DNA from: JACCZX01 sp963824935
Lineage (GTDB): Bacteria; Pseudomonadota; Gammaproteobacteria; Burkholderiales; Burkholderiaceae_F
Direction of reading: 5' to 3'
Length of the DNA: 64,000 nt
Assembly: GCA_963824935.1 (NCBI GenBank)
Contig: CAWGRF010000008.1
Coordinates: 1-64,000 of the forward strand
Shown: piece by piece, positions 37,192 through 46,617 of the stretch
How the letters are laid out: every line of letters begins with the position of its first letter
Position numbering within the stretch: position 1 is the first letter of the stretch
Notes under the pieces: generated by a model
Database searches by the model: none
Told to the model about the DNA's origin: nothing
The model's input: only the letters and a program-made list of their open reading frames with translations
Made by a program: the position numbers and the translations under genes

Positions 37192-39402
37192 TTAGCCAGT
37201 CTCGCGTAGTGACTTAGGGGACTCGCCGCCGCTTGATGAAGGCTCAGGCACTGAGCTGGTATTCCTGCGCGTTTGACGATAGGCCGCCCACCAGGCAACC
37301 GCATCGGGCTGCGTCCAAGCGAGTCGGCTGGACAAGCGGTCCAATGCCTCGACGACCGCCTGCGCTGTTTGCGGGCGCAACGCTCGATCCTTTTCGAGGC
37401 AGGCTGCGATCAGCGCATCAAGCGCGTCAGGAACCGACGCATTGATGGCAGACACCCTGGGTGCCGGAGCATGCAAAACCTGGTTGCTGATCGCCAGACT
37501 GTCATCGCCGTCAAAAATCGGCTTACCTGTCAGCAAGAAATAACCGACCGCGCCCAGCGCATAGATATCAGCGCGCACATCGACGTCCGCAGGATTCAGC
37601 AAACGCTCGGGCGCCATGTAGCGTGGCGTTCCGAGGATATTGAGCTGTTTGGTGACATCGCGCGTCTCAGCGCGTTCGAGATTCTTTACCAGTCCGAAGT
37701 CGAGCAGCTTGACGACGTCATCCTCGCCGCGGCGGCAGAGCATCACGTTTTCCGGCTTCACATCGCGGTGAACCAGCCCGCGCAAGTGCGCTTCGCGCAG
37801 CGCTGCGGCGACCTGACGCAGGATATGAATCGTGCGTCCGGGCGGCACCGGCCCCGAGTGCGCCACCAGCTCGGCCAGCGTGACGCCGTCCAGATACTCC
37901 ATCACGTAGTACGGCTGCCCTTCGCGCGTACGGCCGAAGTCATAGATCGCAACGGTGTTCGGGTGCAACAGTTGGCTGGCAAGCTGCACTTCGCGCTCGA
38001 ACCGATGTATGAATTCGTCGGTCGCAACGTGCTTCTTAAGTATCTTGATCGCGGTCGGGCGCTTCAGCAGTGCGTGACGCGCGAGATAAATCGTGGCCAT
38101 TCCGCCGTCACTCACTTCGCGCTCGAGCGTGTAGGCACCCAGCCTCTGCAGCCGTCCGGATTGCCGCTGCAACCGCCACAGCGTGAAAGCCGCCAACAGC
38201 GCGGCCACCAGCGTAAGCACCGTCAGGCCGCCGATCACTGCGAAGCTGATCGATAAGAACCGCAGCGTGGCAAACGCTTCGGTCGTCGATATCTCTGCGA
38301 TGACGCCAAAGTCGTAGGCCGGCAGCCAGCGCCACACACCGATGACCTCGTCGCCCCGATAGCCGCGATATATCTCGGGCACGTTGCCGCGGCGCTCGGC
38401 TTCTGTCGTCTTTGTGCGTGCTGCGATCGCCAGTGCGGCGGCGCGCGTCAGCGGGCGCGCCGCGGGTTCGAGCGCCGGCACGTATCCGGGTTCGAGCTTG
38501 CCGCCCGGATCGCGAACCGGGACCAAGAATGCACCGCTCGATGCGCCGGCCGGGAGCACTCCAACCGCCGCGAGTTGATCGGCAAAACGGGTCGACGTCA
38601 GCATCAGACCGTCGTCCGAGAACGCGTAGGCCTCTGCAGTCTCGCCTGGACGCGCCGCCGAAAAAATCGTCTCGAGCTCGCGATCGGTTTCGACCCCCAT
38701 CGCGAGGGCGGCGAACGGCGGCTCTTTACCGGTGCGTATCGGCGCCAGAAACCACGCCACCGGACGAGCTTCACCGGACGCGCCACGTACCGAGAGCTCC
38801 GTCTCAGGATACGGACGAACGAATTGCGGCGTGCCGTCAATCGCGAGATCAAGCCGCTGACGAAACGCGCCGGATCGCAGTCGCTGTCCGCACCGCGCCG
38901 GGTCCTTCGATGACAGCACCAGTCCGCTGCGATCGACGATGCGGAACGCCACCACGCCCTTGCTCGCGAGTGACGACTGGATGCGCTGGCCGAGCTCTTC
39001 AGCGTCCGCAGTACACCGTTGGGGCGCGGCACGTTCGCGCGCCTCCGCCGCGAGGCGCGCGGCGCGGGCCACAACGTCGGGGTCCTTGGCTACGCGCGCA
39101 GCTTCGGTCACGTGCTCCCCGACCCAGACATCGAGTCCCTTGACGACGGTTCCCAACAGAGCCTCGAGACTTACCGCGCGCGTCTGGGCGAGTGAATCGC
39201 GTATGCCGTGATACGCCCAATAGCCGAGCCCGATCAGCAACGCGCCCAGCAGCAGCGTCGCGGCGTTGCGCCAGGTCTCGGTCTCGATCAGATCCGCGAG
39301 AATGTTCGGGATCGAATTTGCAGGCGCTTCAGGATCACCGGCACCGATGTCGAGGATCGGAACGCGTGGCTGTCCGGAGGTTGTACTGGACTCGCTTTTC
39401 AC
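37192..39402 (-). CDS. Membrane Ser/Thr kinase with N-terminal periplasmic sensor domain
   Basis: The 736-residue protein has a short cytoplasmic N-terminus, TM1 (about 46-66), a periplasmic Cache-like sensor region (about 70-375; SSLASKGVVAFRIVDRSGLV, SVRGASGEARPVAWFLAPI), TM2 (about 380-405), then a C-terminal kinase (about 421-695). Kinase motifs are SDGGMATIYLA (glycine loop variant), TAIKILKKH (Lys), HRDVKPENVM, LLDFGLVKNL and GTPRYMAPERLL. Sensor before kinase reverses the usual order of bacterial PASTA-type kinases. The GTG at 39402 is the likeliest start; a longer reading overlaps the dsbA-like gene. The Cys-containing periplasmic segment and the adjoining DsbA-like gene may be linked. 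Confidence 0.82.
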   Translation of the reverse strand: MKSESSTTSGQPRVPILDIGAGDPEAPANSIPNILADLIETETWRNAATLLLGALLIGLGYWAYHGIRDSLAQTRAVSLEALLGTVVKGLDVWVGEHVTEAARVAKDPDVVARAARLAAEARERAAPQRCTADAEELGQRIQSSLASKGVVAFRIVDRSGLVLSSKDPARCGQRLRSGAFRQRLDLAIDGTPQFVRPYPETELSVRGASGEARPVAWFLAPIRTGKEPPFAALAMGVETDRELETIFSAARPGETAEAYAFSDDGLMLTSTRFADQLAAVGVLPAGASSGAFLVPVRDPGGKLEPGYVPALEPAARPLTRAAALAIAARTKTTEAERRGNVPEIYRGYRGDEVIGVWRWLPAYDFGVIAEISTTEAFATLRFLSISFAVIGGLTVLTLVAALLAAFTLWRLQRQSGRLQRLGAYTLEREVSDGGMATIYLARHALLKRPTAIKILKKHVATDEFIHRFEREVQLASQLLHPNTVAIYDFGRTREGQPYYVMEYLDGVTLAELVAHSGPVPPGRTIHILRQVAAALREAHLRGLVHRDVKPENVMLCRRGEDDVVKLLDFGLVKNLERAETRDVTKQLNILGTPRYMAPERLLNPADVDVRADIYALGAVGYFLLTGKPIFDGDDSLAISNQVLHAPAPRVSAINASVPDALDALIAACLEKDRALRPQTAQAVVEALDRLSSRLAWTQPDAVAWWAAYRQTRRNTSSVPEPSSSGGESPKSLRETG

Positions 39403-39470
39403 GTCGGGTTCGTTGCCGGTGTGACGGTGCCGTGGCAACGAAGCTAGCGAGTCTTGTGCAGCATTGACGT

Positions 39471-40133
39471 CTAACTCACTGCCATCTCGGCCTGCTCGAT
39501 CGCGTCCAACAGAACTTCGGATGGCTGTGCGCCGGACACAGCGAGCCGCTGATTGAAAACGAAAAACGGAACACCGCTGACGCCGAGATCGCGTGCGCGT
39601 TGCTCTTCGGCTTCGACCGCCGCGCGCCCCGCATCGGACGCGAGCCAAGCGCGTGCGGCCGCGCTGTCGAAGCCTGCTTCACCCGCCAGCGTTGCGAGCG
39701 CGTCCGTGTCGCCGATGTCGATGCCTTCGATGAAATAGGCACGGAACAAGCGCTCGACCAGCGTGTCGGCAGACACCGGATCTAGATCCTGCGCCCAGGC
39801 AAGCAATCGATGCGCATCGAAGGTGTTCGGCTGGCGCCGGATACGCTCGAAGTCGAAAGCAATCCCGACCTCCCGCCCGGCTGCTTCGATCCTGGCAGAG
39901 ATCTGCCTGGTGCGATCGAGCCCGCCAAACTTTCGCTCGAGGTAGCTGCGACGGTCGACCCCACCGGCTGGAATATCAGGATTCAGCTGGAACGCAAGCC
40001 AACGTATGGTCGCCGCGGCGTGCCCATCACGCTGCGCAAGCGCGGCTTCGAGCCGGCGCTTGCCGATGTAACACCATGGGCATACGACATCGGAAACGAT
40101 GTCGATCGACAGTGATGGGTTCGCGCTGGTCAT
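39471..40133 (-). CDS. DsbA-family oxidoreductase, FrnE-like
   Basis: The 220-residue thioredoxin-fold protein has the active site DVVCPWCYIGKRRLE near residue 13-27 and the cis-Pro loop GVSGVPFFVFN near 190. This is the 2-hydroxychromene-2-carboxylate isomerase/FrnE subgroup, cytoplasmic thiol oxidoreductases; no signal peptide is seen. The start MTSANPSLSIDIVSDVVCPWC at 40133 is preferred because a longer frame (40223) overlaps the divergent kinase gene. Its stop lies 68 bases before the likely start of the Ser/Thr kinase gene on the same strand. Confidence 0.9.
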   Translation of the reverse strand: MTSANPSLSIDIVSDVVCPWCYIGKRRLEAALAQRDGHAAATIRWLAFQLNPDIPAGGVDRRSYLERKFGGLDRTRQISARIEAAGREVGIAFDFERIRRQPNTFDAHRLLAWAQDLDPVSADTLVERLFRAYFIEGIDIGDTDALATLAGEAGFDSAAARAWLASDAGRAAVEAEEQRARDLGVSGVPFFVFNQRLAVSGAQPSEVLLDAIEQAEMAVS

Positions 40134-40194
40134 GGATACAAACGCATCGTATACGCTAACAAGTAACGAGCGACTCGCGTTCTGATACCTCATT

Positions 40195-41118
40195 TTGCCC
40201 AAACCTAAGCAACCCTGCGTCATCTGCGTCGGCGGCTCGGCGACGATCGATCACATCTTTCTGGTCGATGAAGTGAAGTTGCCGTCGGCAAAGGTTGCGG
40301 CCAACGATTTCGTCGAAACCGGCGGCGGCATGGGTGCCAATGCGGCGGTCGCCGTGCAGCGGCTCGGCGGCAAAGCCGTGTACTGGGGCCGCGTTGGCGA
40401 CGACGAAACCGGCGAGCAGGTGATCGCGCTGTTCGAGCACGAAGGCATCGACGTGTCGGGACTGCGCCGGCTCAGCGGCTATCGAACCAAGATCGCGACG
40501 ATCCTGATCGACGCACGTGGCGAGCGACTCGTCGTGTCTTCGCAGCCGCAGGGTTATCCGTCGGACGCAACGTGGCTTCCGATCGAGCGTGTGGCCGAGT
40601 GCGATGCGGTGCTCGCCGATACGCGCTGGCCGGCGGGCGCGCAGCGCCTGTTCGATGCCGCTGCAACCCACGGAAAACCAAGCGTGTTCGACGGCGATGC
40701 CGGTGATCCGCATCAGGTTCGCGCCACCGCTCGATTGGCAACGCATTCGTTCTTTTCGCAGACGATGCTCGCGAGCTTCGAATTGGGCGAGCCGCTGCAT
40801 GCGCTGCCGCAGCTGTTCGGTGGCCGCAATGTCGCTTGCGGCGTCACGCTCGGCGCCGCCGGCGTGATGTGGTTCGATGGTGATCGCATGCATAGCGCCC
40901 CATCGCCCCGCGTCAACGCAGTCGATACGCTGGCGGCGGGTGATACGTGGCACGGCGCGTTCGCGCTTGCGCTCGCGGAGCGCAAAGACCTGCCATCGGC
41001 GATCGAGTTCGCAAGCGCAGTCGCCGCATTGAAGTGCGCACGGTTCGGTGGACGCGCAGGAATACCGAAGCGCGATGAGTTCGAGCGCTGGAGGGCAGGC
41101 CTCAGCGTGCATCGCTAG
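40195..41118 (+). CDS. PfkB-family carbohydrate kinase
   Basis: The 307-residue protein has the PfkB signatures: GGGMGANAAVAVQRLGGKAVYWGRVGDDETGEQVI at the N-terminus and DTLAAGDTWHGAFALAL at the C-terminus with the catalytic Asp (GAGD-like, here AAGD). Substrates of this family are sugars or nucleosides, such as ribose or ketohexose; none can be chosen here. The first codon is probably TTG at 40195, since no in-frame ATG precedes the conserved GGSATIDHIF region. It is divergent from the DsbA-like gene and alone. Confidence 0.87.
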   Translation: MPKPKQPCVICVGGSATIDHIFLVDEVKLPSAKVAANDFVETGGGMGANAAVAVQRLGGKAVYWGRVGDDETGEQVIALFEHEGIDVSGLRRLSGYRTKIATILIDARGERLVVSSQPQGYPSDATWLPIERVAECDAVLADTRWPAGAQRLFDAAATHGKPSVFDGDAGDPHQVRATARLATHSFFSQTMLASFELGEPLHALPQLFGGRNVACGVTLGAAGVMWFDGDRMHSAPSPRVNAVDTLAAGDTWHGAFALALAERKDLPSAIEFASAVAALKCARFGGRAGIPKRDEFERWRAGLSVHR

Positions 41119-41277
41119 GGCGTTCTAGCGTCTCCGGTAGTGAGCACTAGTTTTCGTTTGCTGTTGCGCCTGTTACGTTAGTCGCGATCGCTCGCAAACC
41201 CGTATCTGATATCACGTGCAAGATTGATCGTCCCGCCTACAATCCTGAAGCCGCTTTAAGGACTGCAAGGAGACATC

Positions 41278-42244
41278 ATGAGAAACATCGCACGCGCACT
41301 GGTCGCCGCAGCGGCGATCGGCTTAGCCGTCGGCGCGCAAGCGCAGGACAAGGTCACGCTGTCGATCGCAACCGGTCCGACCACCGGGGTTTACTACCCC
41401 ATGGGTGGCGGCATCGCGAATATTCTGTCGAAGTACGTGCCTGGCTACGCGGCAAACGCCGAGTCAACCGCAGGCTCGGTTGCAAATCTGCAGCTGATGA
41501 GTCAGAAAAAATCAGACCTCGCGCTGTCGATGGCCGATGCCGCGTGGGATGGCTACAAAGGGCAGGGCAAGTTTGCGGCCGGCGCGGTGCCGATACGCAC
41601 GCTTGATGATCGCTTATCCCAACCGGATGCACGTCGTGACCGTCGAAGGTACCGGCATTAATAAGTTCGCCGACCTGAAGGGTAAGCGCGTTTCAACCGG
41701 CGCGCCGAATAGCGCGACCGAGCTGATGGCTCAACGCCTGCTTGAGGCCATGGGTCTCGATCAAGAGAAAGACATCCGCCGCGAGCGCCTCGACCCCGGC
41801 AAGTCATCCGATGCAATCAAGGACAAGAAGCTCGACGCCTACTTCTGGGTGGGCGGGATTCCGACTTCAGCGGTGACCGACCTCGGCGCCACGCCGGCCA
41901 CCAAGCTCAAGCTGATCGATCACTCGGAAGCGGTCGACAACATGAACAAGAAATACGGGCCGCTTTATATCCGTGACACGATCCCCGCCAAGTCGTATCC
42001 GGGGCAAGATCAGCCGAACCAGGTCGCGACCGTACAGAATTTAATCGTCGCGCGCGAGGATATGCCCGACCAAGTCGCCTACAACATCGTCAAAACGATC
42101 TTCGACAAACGCGATGAGCTGATCCTGGTGCACAAGGAAGCGCAAAACTTCGATCTGAAGTTTCAGACGAACGACGCGTCGCCGATCCCGTATCACCCCG
42201 GCGCGATCAAGTACTTCGCCGAACAGGGGATCAAGCTCAAGTAG
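41278..42244 (+). CDS. TAXI-family TRAP transporter solute receptor (frameshifted)
   Basis: The signal peptide (MRNIARALVAAAAIGLAVGAQA) is followed by KVTLSIATGPTTGVYYPMGGGIANILSKY, diagnostic of TAXI receptors. A one-base shift near 41610 moves the remainder (MIAYPNRMHVVTVEGTGINKFADLKGKRVSTGAPNSATEL to YHPGAIKYFAEQGIKLK) into the next frame. Corrected length is about 321 residues. AAGGAGA is seven bases before the ATG. It precedes the fused TRAP permease gene (42361), and a terminator-like stem-loop sits in between, so the receptor may be made in excess of the permease. Ligands of TAXI systems are small carboxylates such as glutamate-like compounds. Confidence 0.9.
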
Positions 42245-42273
42245 GCAGCCGCCCAGCCAACAAAGCGCTTCAC

Positions 42274-42316
42274 AAGCCCCGGCAGTCCGTTCCAAGGCTG
42301 GCGGGGCTTCTTCTTT
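42274..42316 (+). terminator. Rho-independent-type terminator or attenuator
   Basis: AAGCCCCGGCAG and CTGGCGGGGCTT pair with one mismatch to give a 12-bp GC-rich stem around a 12-base loop, followed by TTCTTTCTTT-like T-rich sequence. It lies 30 bases after the TAXI receptor gene and 45 before the TRAP permease start, so it may partially terminate to favour receptor expression. Confidence 0.75.
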
Positions 42317-42360
42317 GAGCGGCATTCACGAATAATCGGCCCGTCCACGGGAGAGGGATC

Positions 42361-44387
42361 ATGGCCGAACGCCCAGCGACGGTGACAGTCGACGCGACCG
42401 TCACCGACGAACAGCTGCACAAGGCTGAGGAGTTCATCGAGGCCGAGGAAGGAGTTCACCACCGATTCAAGGGGGCGTGGGGGACGTTCTTGTTCGCCGT
42501 CGCCGTGGTGATGAGCTTTTATCACCTGTACGCCGCCTACGGGATCGTCACCACCACGACGCTGCGCTACGTGCACGTCGCCTTCGTGCTGTTCCTCGTC
42601 TTCCTGTTGTTCCCGGCCACGCGGAAACGGCGCAACCGATTTAGCTGGATCGACTTGATCTGCGCCATCGTCGGCGTAGCAACGACCGTTTATGCGCTGG
42701 CCGGTGGCGATGACTTCCTCGACCGCAGCACCGCGCCGAATACGATCGACATGATCCTGGGCGTTGCGCTTACCGTGCTCGTGCTCGAAGCGGCGCGGCG
42801 GTCGACCGGCTGGATCATGCCGTTCATCTGCATACTTTTTATCGTGTACGCGATGGCCGGACCGCATCTGCCGCCGCCATGGACCCATCGCGGCTACGAC
42901 ATCGCACGGCTCGTCGGCACGATGTACATGACGCTCGAAGGCATCTTTGGCACGCCGGTCGATGTGTCGTCCTCGCTGATCATCCTGTTCACGATCTATG
43001 GTGCGTTCTTGCAGTATTCGAACGCCGGCAAGTTCTTTATCGACTTCTCGCTCGCTGCGTTCGGCCGCAAGGCGACGGGTGCCGGCCGTGCGGTGACCGC
43101 GGCTTCATTCCTACTCGGAGGACCGTCCGGATCCGGCGTGGCTACGACCGTCACGCTTGGCACCGTTGCCTATCCGATGCTTGCGAAAGCCGGCTATGAG
43201 AAAAATGCTGCCGGCGGGTTGCTTGCCGCGGGCGGGCTGGGCGCGATCCTGTCGCCGCCGGTGCTCGGCGCTGCGGCATTTCTGATCTCCGAGTTTCTGA
43301 AGATCTCGTATCTCGACGTCATCCGGATGGCGGTGATTCCGACCTGCCTCTATTACTTCTCGCTGCTGCTGATGGTCGAGATCGACGCGCGCAAACACCA
43401 CATGCGCCAGGTGAGGATCGAGACCAGCGCAACGGCTTGGCAGCTGACGAAGACGATGGGGTTTCACTTCGTGTCGCTGGTCGCGATCATCGTGTTTCTG
43501 CTGCTCGGCTTTTCGCCGATTGCATCGGTATTCTGGGCCACGGTCGTAGCGTTCTTCATCAGCTTTCTGAACCGCGAAAGCGCGCTGCTCGACCTTTCAG
43601 TGTTCGTCCGCAGACCTCAGGGCTGGTTGCACGATGTTCTGCGGCACTCGAAGCTCTCGCAGGCGCTCGAAGCGGGCTCGGTCAGCATGCTGAGCGTCGC
43701 CGCGACTTGCGCAGCGGCCGGCATCATCGTCGGCGTCGTGACGCTGACGGGGCTGGGTCTGCGCTTTGCCGACATCGTCGTGTCGTACGCAGGCGGCAGC
43801 TTGATACTCACGGCGATTTACACCGCGCTAATCGTATGGGTCGTCGGACTCGCAGTGCCGGTGACCGCGAGCTACATCATCTGTGCGGTCGTCGCCGCGC
43901 CGGCGCTGATCAAGCTCGGCGTGCCCGACTTTGCCGCGCACATGTTCATCTTCTATTACGCAGTGCTATCCGAAGTGTCGCCGCCGACAGCGCTGTCACC
44001 GTTCGCGGCGGCCGCGATCACCGGCGGCGACCCCTACAAGACGACGTTGCAGGCGTGGAAGTACACGTTGCCTGCGTTTGTCGTGCCGTTCGTGTTCGTG
44101 CTCGATCCACTCGGTGTCGGCCTGTTGCTGGCGCTGCCAAAAGGCGGCTCGTGGTGGGATGTAGCGGGAATCACAACTCTCGTGGTAATTGCACTGGTCG
44201 CGCTCGCCGGCGCGGCCGAAGGTTGGCTACTACACAAGACGAGCCGCTCGAACACTGACTGCTGGTCGCGGCGGGGTTGCTGCTGATCTATCCGTGGCCT
44301 TGGTTCGATGCGATCGGAATTGCGCTGCTCGGCGCCGTGATCGTTCTGCAACTAGTGCGACGGCAGCGACGAACGGCGGCGACTTAA
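42361..44387 (+). CDS. TRAP transporter fused permease (DctQM-type), C-terminus frameshifted
   Basis: The fused permease of TAXI-TRAP systems joins the small (4-TM) and large (12-TM) subunits in one protein of about 670 residues. The hydrophilic N-terminus precedes the small-subunit helices (about 40-165). The large subunit (about 185-620) includes LLGGPSGSGVATTVTLGTVAYPMLAKAGY and FYYAVLSEVSPPTALSPFAAAAITGGDP, the family signatures. A one-base shift near 44250 moves the last segment (LLVAAGLLLIYPWPWFDAIGIALLGAVIVLQLVRR) to the next frame, ending at 44387 instead of 44286. The stop shares TTAA with the convergent dehydrogenase gene. Transport is driven by a Na+ or H+ gradient. Confidence 0.92.
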
Positions 44388-45652
44388 GCCGACTTGGTCG
44401 GCATCAATAGGTGCGGTCCGAGTTCGCTAAGCGAAGTCACGCCGAGTAACGCCATGTCTTTGCCGATCTCCTCGGACAAAAGACGGATCGCGTGCACGAC
44501 ACCGGCTTGCCCACCGATCGCCGCTGCATAGATGAACGGCCGCCCGATGAATACGAAATCGGCTCCTAATGCGATTGCCTTCAATACATCGTTGCCGCGG
44601 CGAACGCCGCTGTCGATCATCACCTTCATCGGCCCCTTCGCTTGCACGATCGCCGGCAGTGCGCGTAGGGGCGCAATAGCTGCGTCGAGCTGACGGCCAC
44701 CATGGTTTGAAACGATGACACCGTCGACGCCGTGATCGGCGGCGATGCGCGCGTCTTCCGCCGCTAAAACTCCCTTTAACACGACATTGCCATTCCACAT
44801 GCGTCGTATCTGATCGACGTGCTTCCATGACAAGGTATCGCGCGAACCGAACTCACGCACCGCAGCGCCCGAGAAAATGGGCACGCCGCGAGTCGCGCTC
44901 GAGTTTTCAAAATGCGGCATGCCATGTTTCACCAACGTCTGCAGTAGCGTCCCGATCGACCACCGCGGGCGGACCACGCCGTCCCAAGCAAGCCGCATGC
45001 TGGGACGCAACGGCATCGTGAAGCCGACTCGAATATTGTTCTCACGACTGGGCAGTGTCGCCACGTCAACGGTGAGCACCAGCGTGCGGTAACCCGCCGC
45101 CTGAACTCGCTGCACCATTGCTTCGATCTTCGCGGGATCACCCGGCAGATATGCTTGGAACCAGGTCGAATGTGGCGCGGCCTGGCGCACGTCTTCGAGT
45201 CGAATCAGGCCGGTGGAACTCACGACCATCGGAATGTTCGTCGTCTCAGCCGCACGTGCCAGTGCGAGATCGCCTTCGTAGGCAATCAGTGCACTGATGC
45301 CCATTGGTGCAATGCCGAACGGTGATGAGTATGTGTCGCCGAAAAGCTCGACCTCTTGCACGCGCTGCGAGACGTCGACCAGCACACGCGGCACAAACGA
45401 CCATTCGCGATACGCCGCCGCAGCGGACCGCAAGGCAACCGTGTCTTCGACGCCGCCGGCCACATAGCCGAAGATCGGTCGCGGCAGGTGCTTGCGAGCG
45501 GCGTGCTCGAAGTCGGCGAGCGACAGTATCGTGCGCAGCCGGCGCGGCGGTCGCTGCTGCGCAGGCAATTTCAAATCCCGCGTCTCACGCGTCACTGTGT
45601 TCTCGTGCAAAGGGTGTCTGATCTGTGTAGGCTCTTTTTCCCCACCTACCAA
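44384..45652 (-). CDS. FMN-dependent alpha-hydroxyacid dehydrogenase
   Basis: This FMN enzyme of the L-lactate dehydrogenase/glycolate oxidase family has DFEHAARKHLPRPIFGYVAGGVEDTVALRSAAAAYREW at the start, then PFGIAPMGISALIAYEGDLALARAAE. The catalytic VDGVIVSNHGGRQLD segment contains the active-site His, and VMIDSGVRRGNDVLKAIALGADFVFIGRPF holds the FMN phosphate. It oxidises L-2-hydroxyacids (lactate, glycolate or mandelate-like) to keto acids. The 5' end is uncertain: the first 35 residues precede the domain and a start around 45586 is possible. It is convergent with the TAXI-TRAP permease (stops share TTAA) and may oxidise a transported hydroxyacid. Confidence 0.9.
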   Translation of the reverse strand: MVGGEKEPTQIRHPLHENTVTRETRDLKLPAQQRPPRRLRTILSLADFEHAARKHLPRPIFGYVAGGVEDTVALRSAAAAYREWSFVPRVLVDVSQRVQEVELFGDTYSSPFGIAPMGISALIAYEGDLALARAAETTNIPMVVSSTGLIRLEDVRQAAPHSTWFQAYLPGDPAKIEAMVQRVQAAGYRTLVLTVDVATLPSRENNIRVGFTMPLRPSMRLAWDGVVRPRWSIGTLLQTLVKHGMPHFENSSATRGVPIFSGAAVREFGSRDTLSWKHVDQIRRMWNGNVVLKGVLAAEDARIAADHGVDGVIVSNHGGRQLDAAIAPLRALPAIVQAKGPMKVMIDSGVRRGNDVLKAIALGADFVFIGRPFIYAAAIGGQAGVVHAIRLLSEEIGKDMALLGVTSLSELGPHLLMPTKSA

Positions 45653-45665
45653 TTACGCTCTGATC

Positions 45666-46617
45666 ATGGAACTGATACGCCGCGAGCCTGCAGCCAAGTC
45701 CGTGATTGTCCGCGAAGTCGGCTTGCGCGACGGGTTGCAAAGCATCTCGCGCGTGTTGCCCACCGCGCAGAAGATCGAGTGGATTCGGGATGCTTATGCA
45801 GCAGGCCAGCGCGAGATTGAAGTCGGTTCGTTCGTCCCCGCGCGCTTGCTGCCGCAGTTGGCCGACACGAGACGAGGTGGTTGCCTTCGCGAAAACTTTG
45901 CCCGATCTTTGCGTGTCCGTTCTGGTACCGAATCTGAAAGGAGCCGAACGCGCGATCGAATGCGGGGCGGATGTGATGCTGCTTCCGCTGTCCGCCAGTC
46001 ACGCGCATAGTCTGGCGAATCTACGCAAGACGCCGGACGATGTCGTCGCGGAAATCGCGCGCATCCGCGCCGCGCGCGATCTGGCAGGATCAGCGTGCTT
46101 GATCGAAGTCGGCGTCAGCACCGCATTCGGCTGCACCTTGCAGGGCAAGGTCGAGACCGCCGAAGTGTTGCGCTTGCTGAAGGCTGTGCTCGATGCCGGA
46201 GTCGATCGCGTCGGACTCGCCGACACGGTCGGCTATGCCGATCCTTCGATGGTGCGCAACTTGTTCGAGCAAGCGCTTCCGGTTGCAGGCGAGCGCCTGA
46301 ACTGCGGCCACTTTCACGACACGCGCGGCCTTGGCCTAGCCAACGTGTACGCCGCGTGGCAAGCGGGCATCACACGCTTCGATGCGTGCCTGGCCGGCAT
46401 CGGTGGTTGCCCGCATGCGCCCGGAGCCAGCGGTAATGTGACGACCGAAGACGTGGTCTATATGTTTGCCAGTATGGGTGTTTCGACCGGCCAGGATTTC
46501 GACAAGCTGCTTGGGCTGCGTTCAAAAGTCGCACGATGGCTGGAAGGTGAAACCTTGCACGGTTCGCTCTGGCGCGCGGGTTTGCCGAAGACGATGCAGG
46601 TTCAGGCCACCGCATGA
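45666..46617 (+). CDS. Hydroxymethylglutaryl-CoA lyase family protein (frameshifted)
   Basis: Opening VIVREVGLRDGLQSISRVLPTAQKIEWI gives the catalytic Arg-Asp motif of the HMG-CoA lyase family. A one-base shift near 45872 separates it from DEVVAFAKTLPDLCVSVLVPNLKGAERAI. The rest contains CGHFHDTRGLGLANVYAAW (metal His pair) and the Cys loop GIGGCPHAPGASGNVTTEDVVYM. Corrected length is about 316 residues. The enzyme cleaves HMG-CoA or a related 3-hydroxyacyl-CoA to acetyl-CoA and a keto acid. Its stop overlaps the CoA-transferase start (ATGA, 46614-46617). The operon with CoA transferase and a Bug receptor suggests activation and cleavage of an imported carboxylate. Confidence 0.9.
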
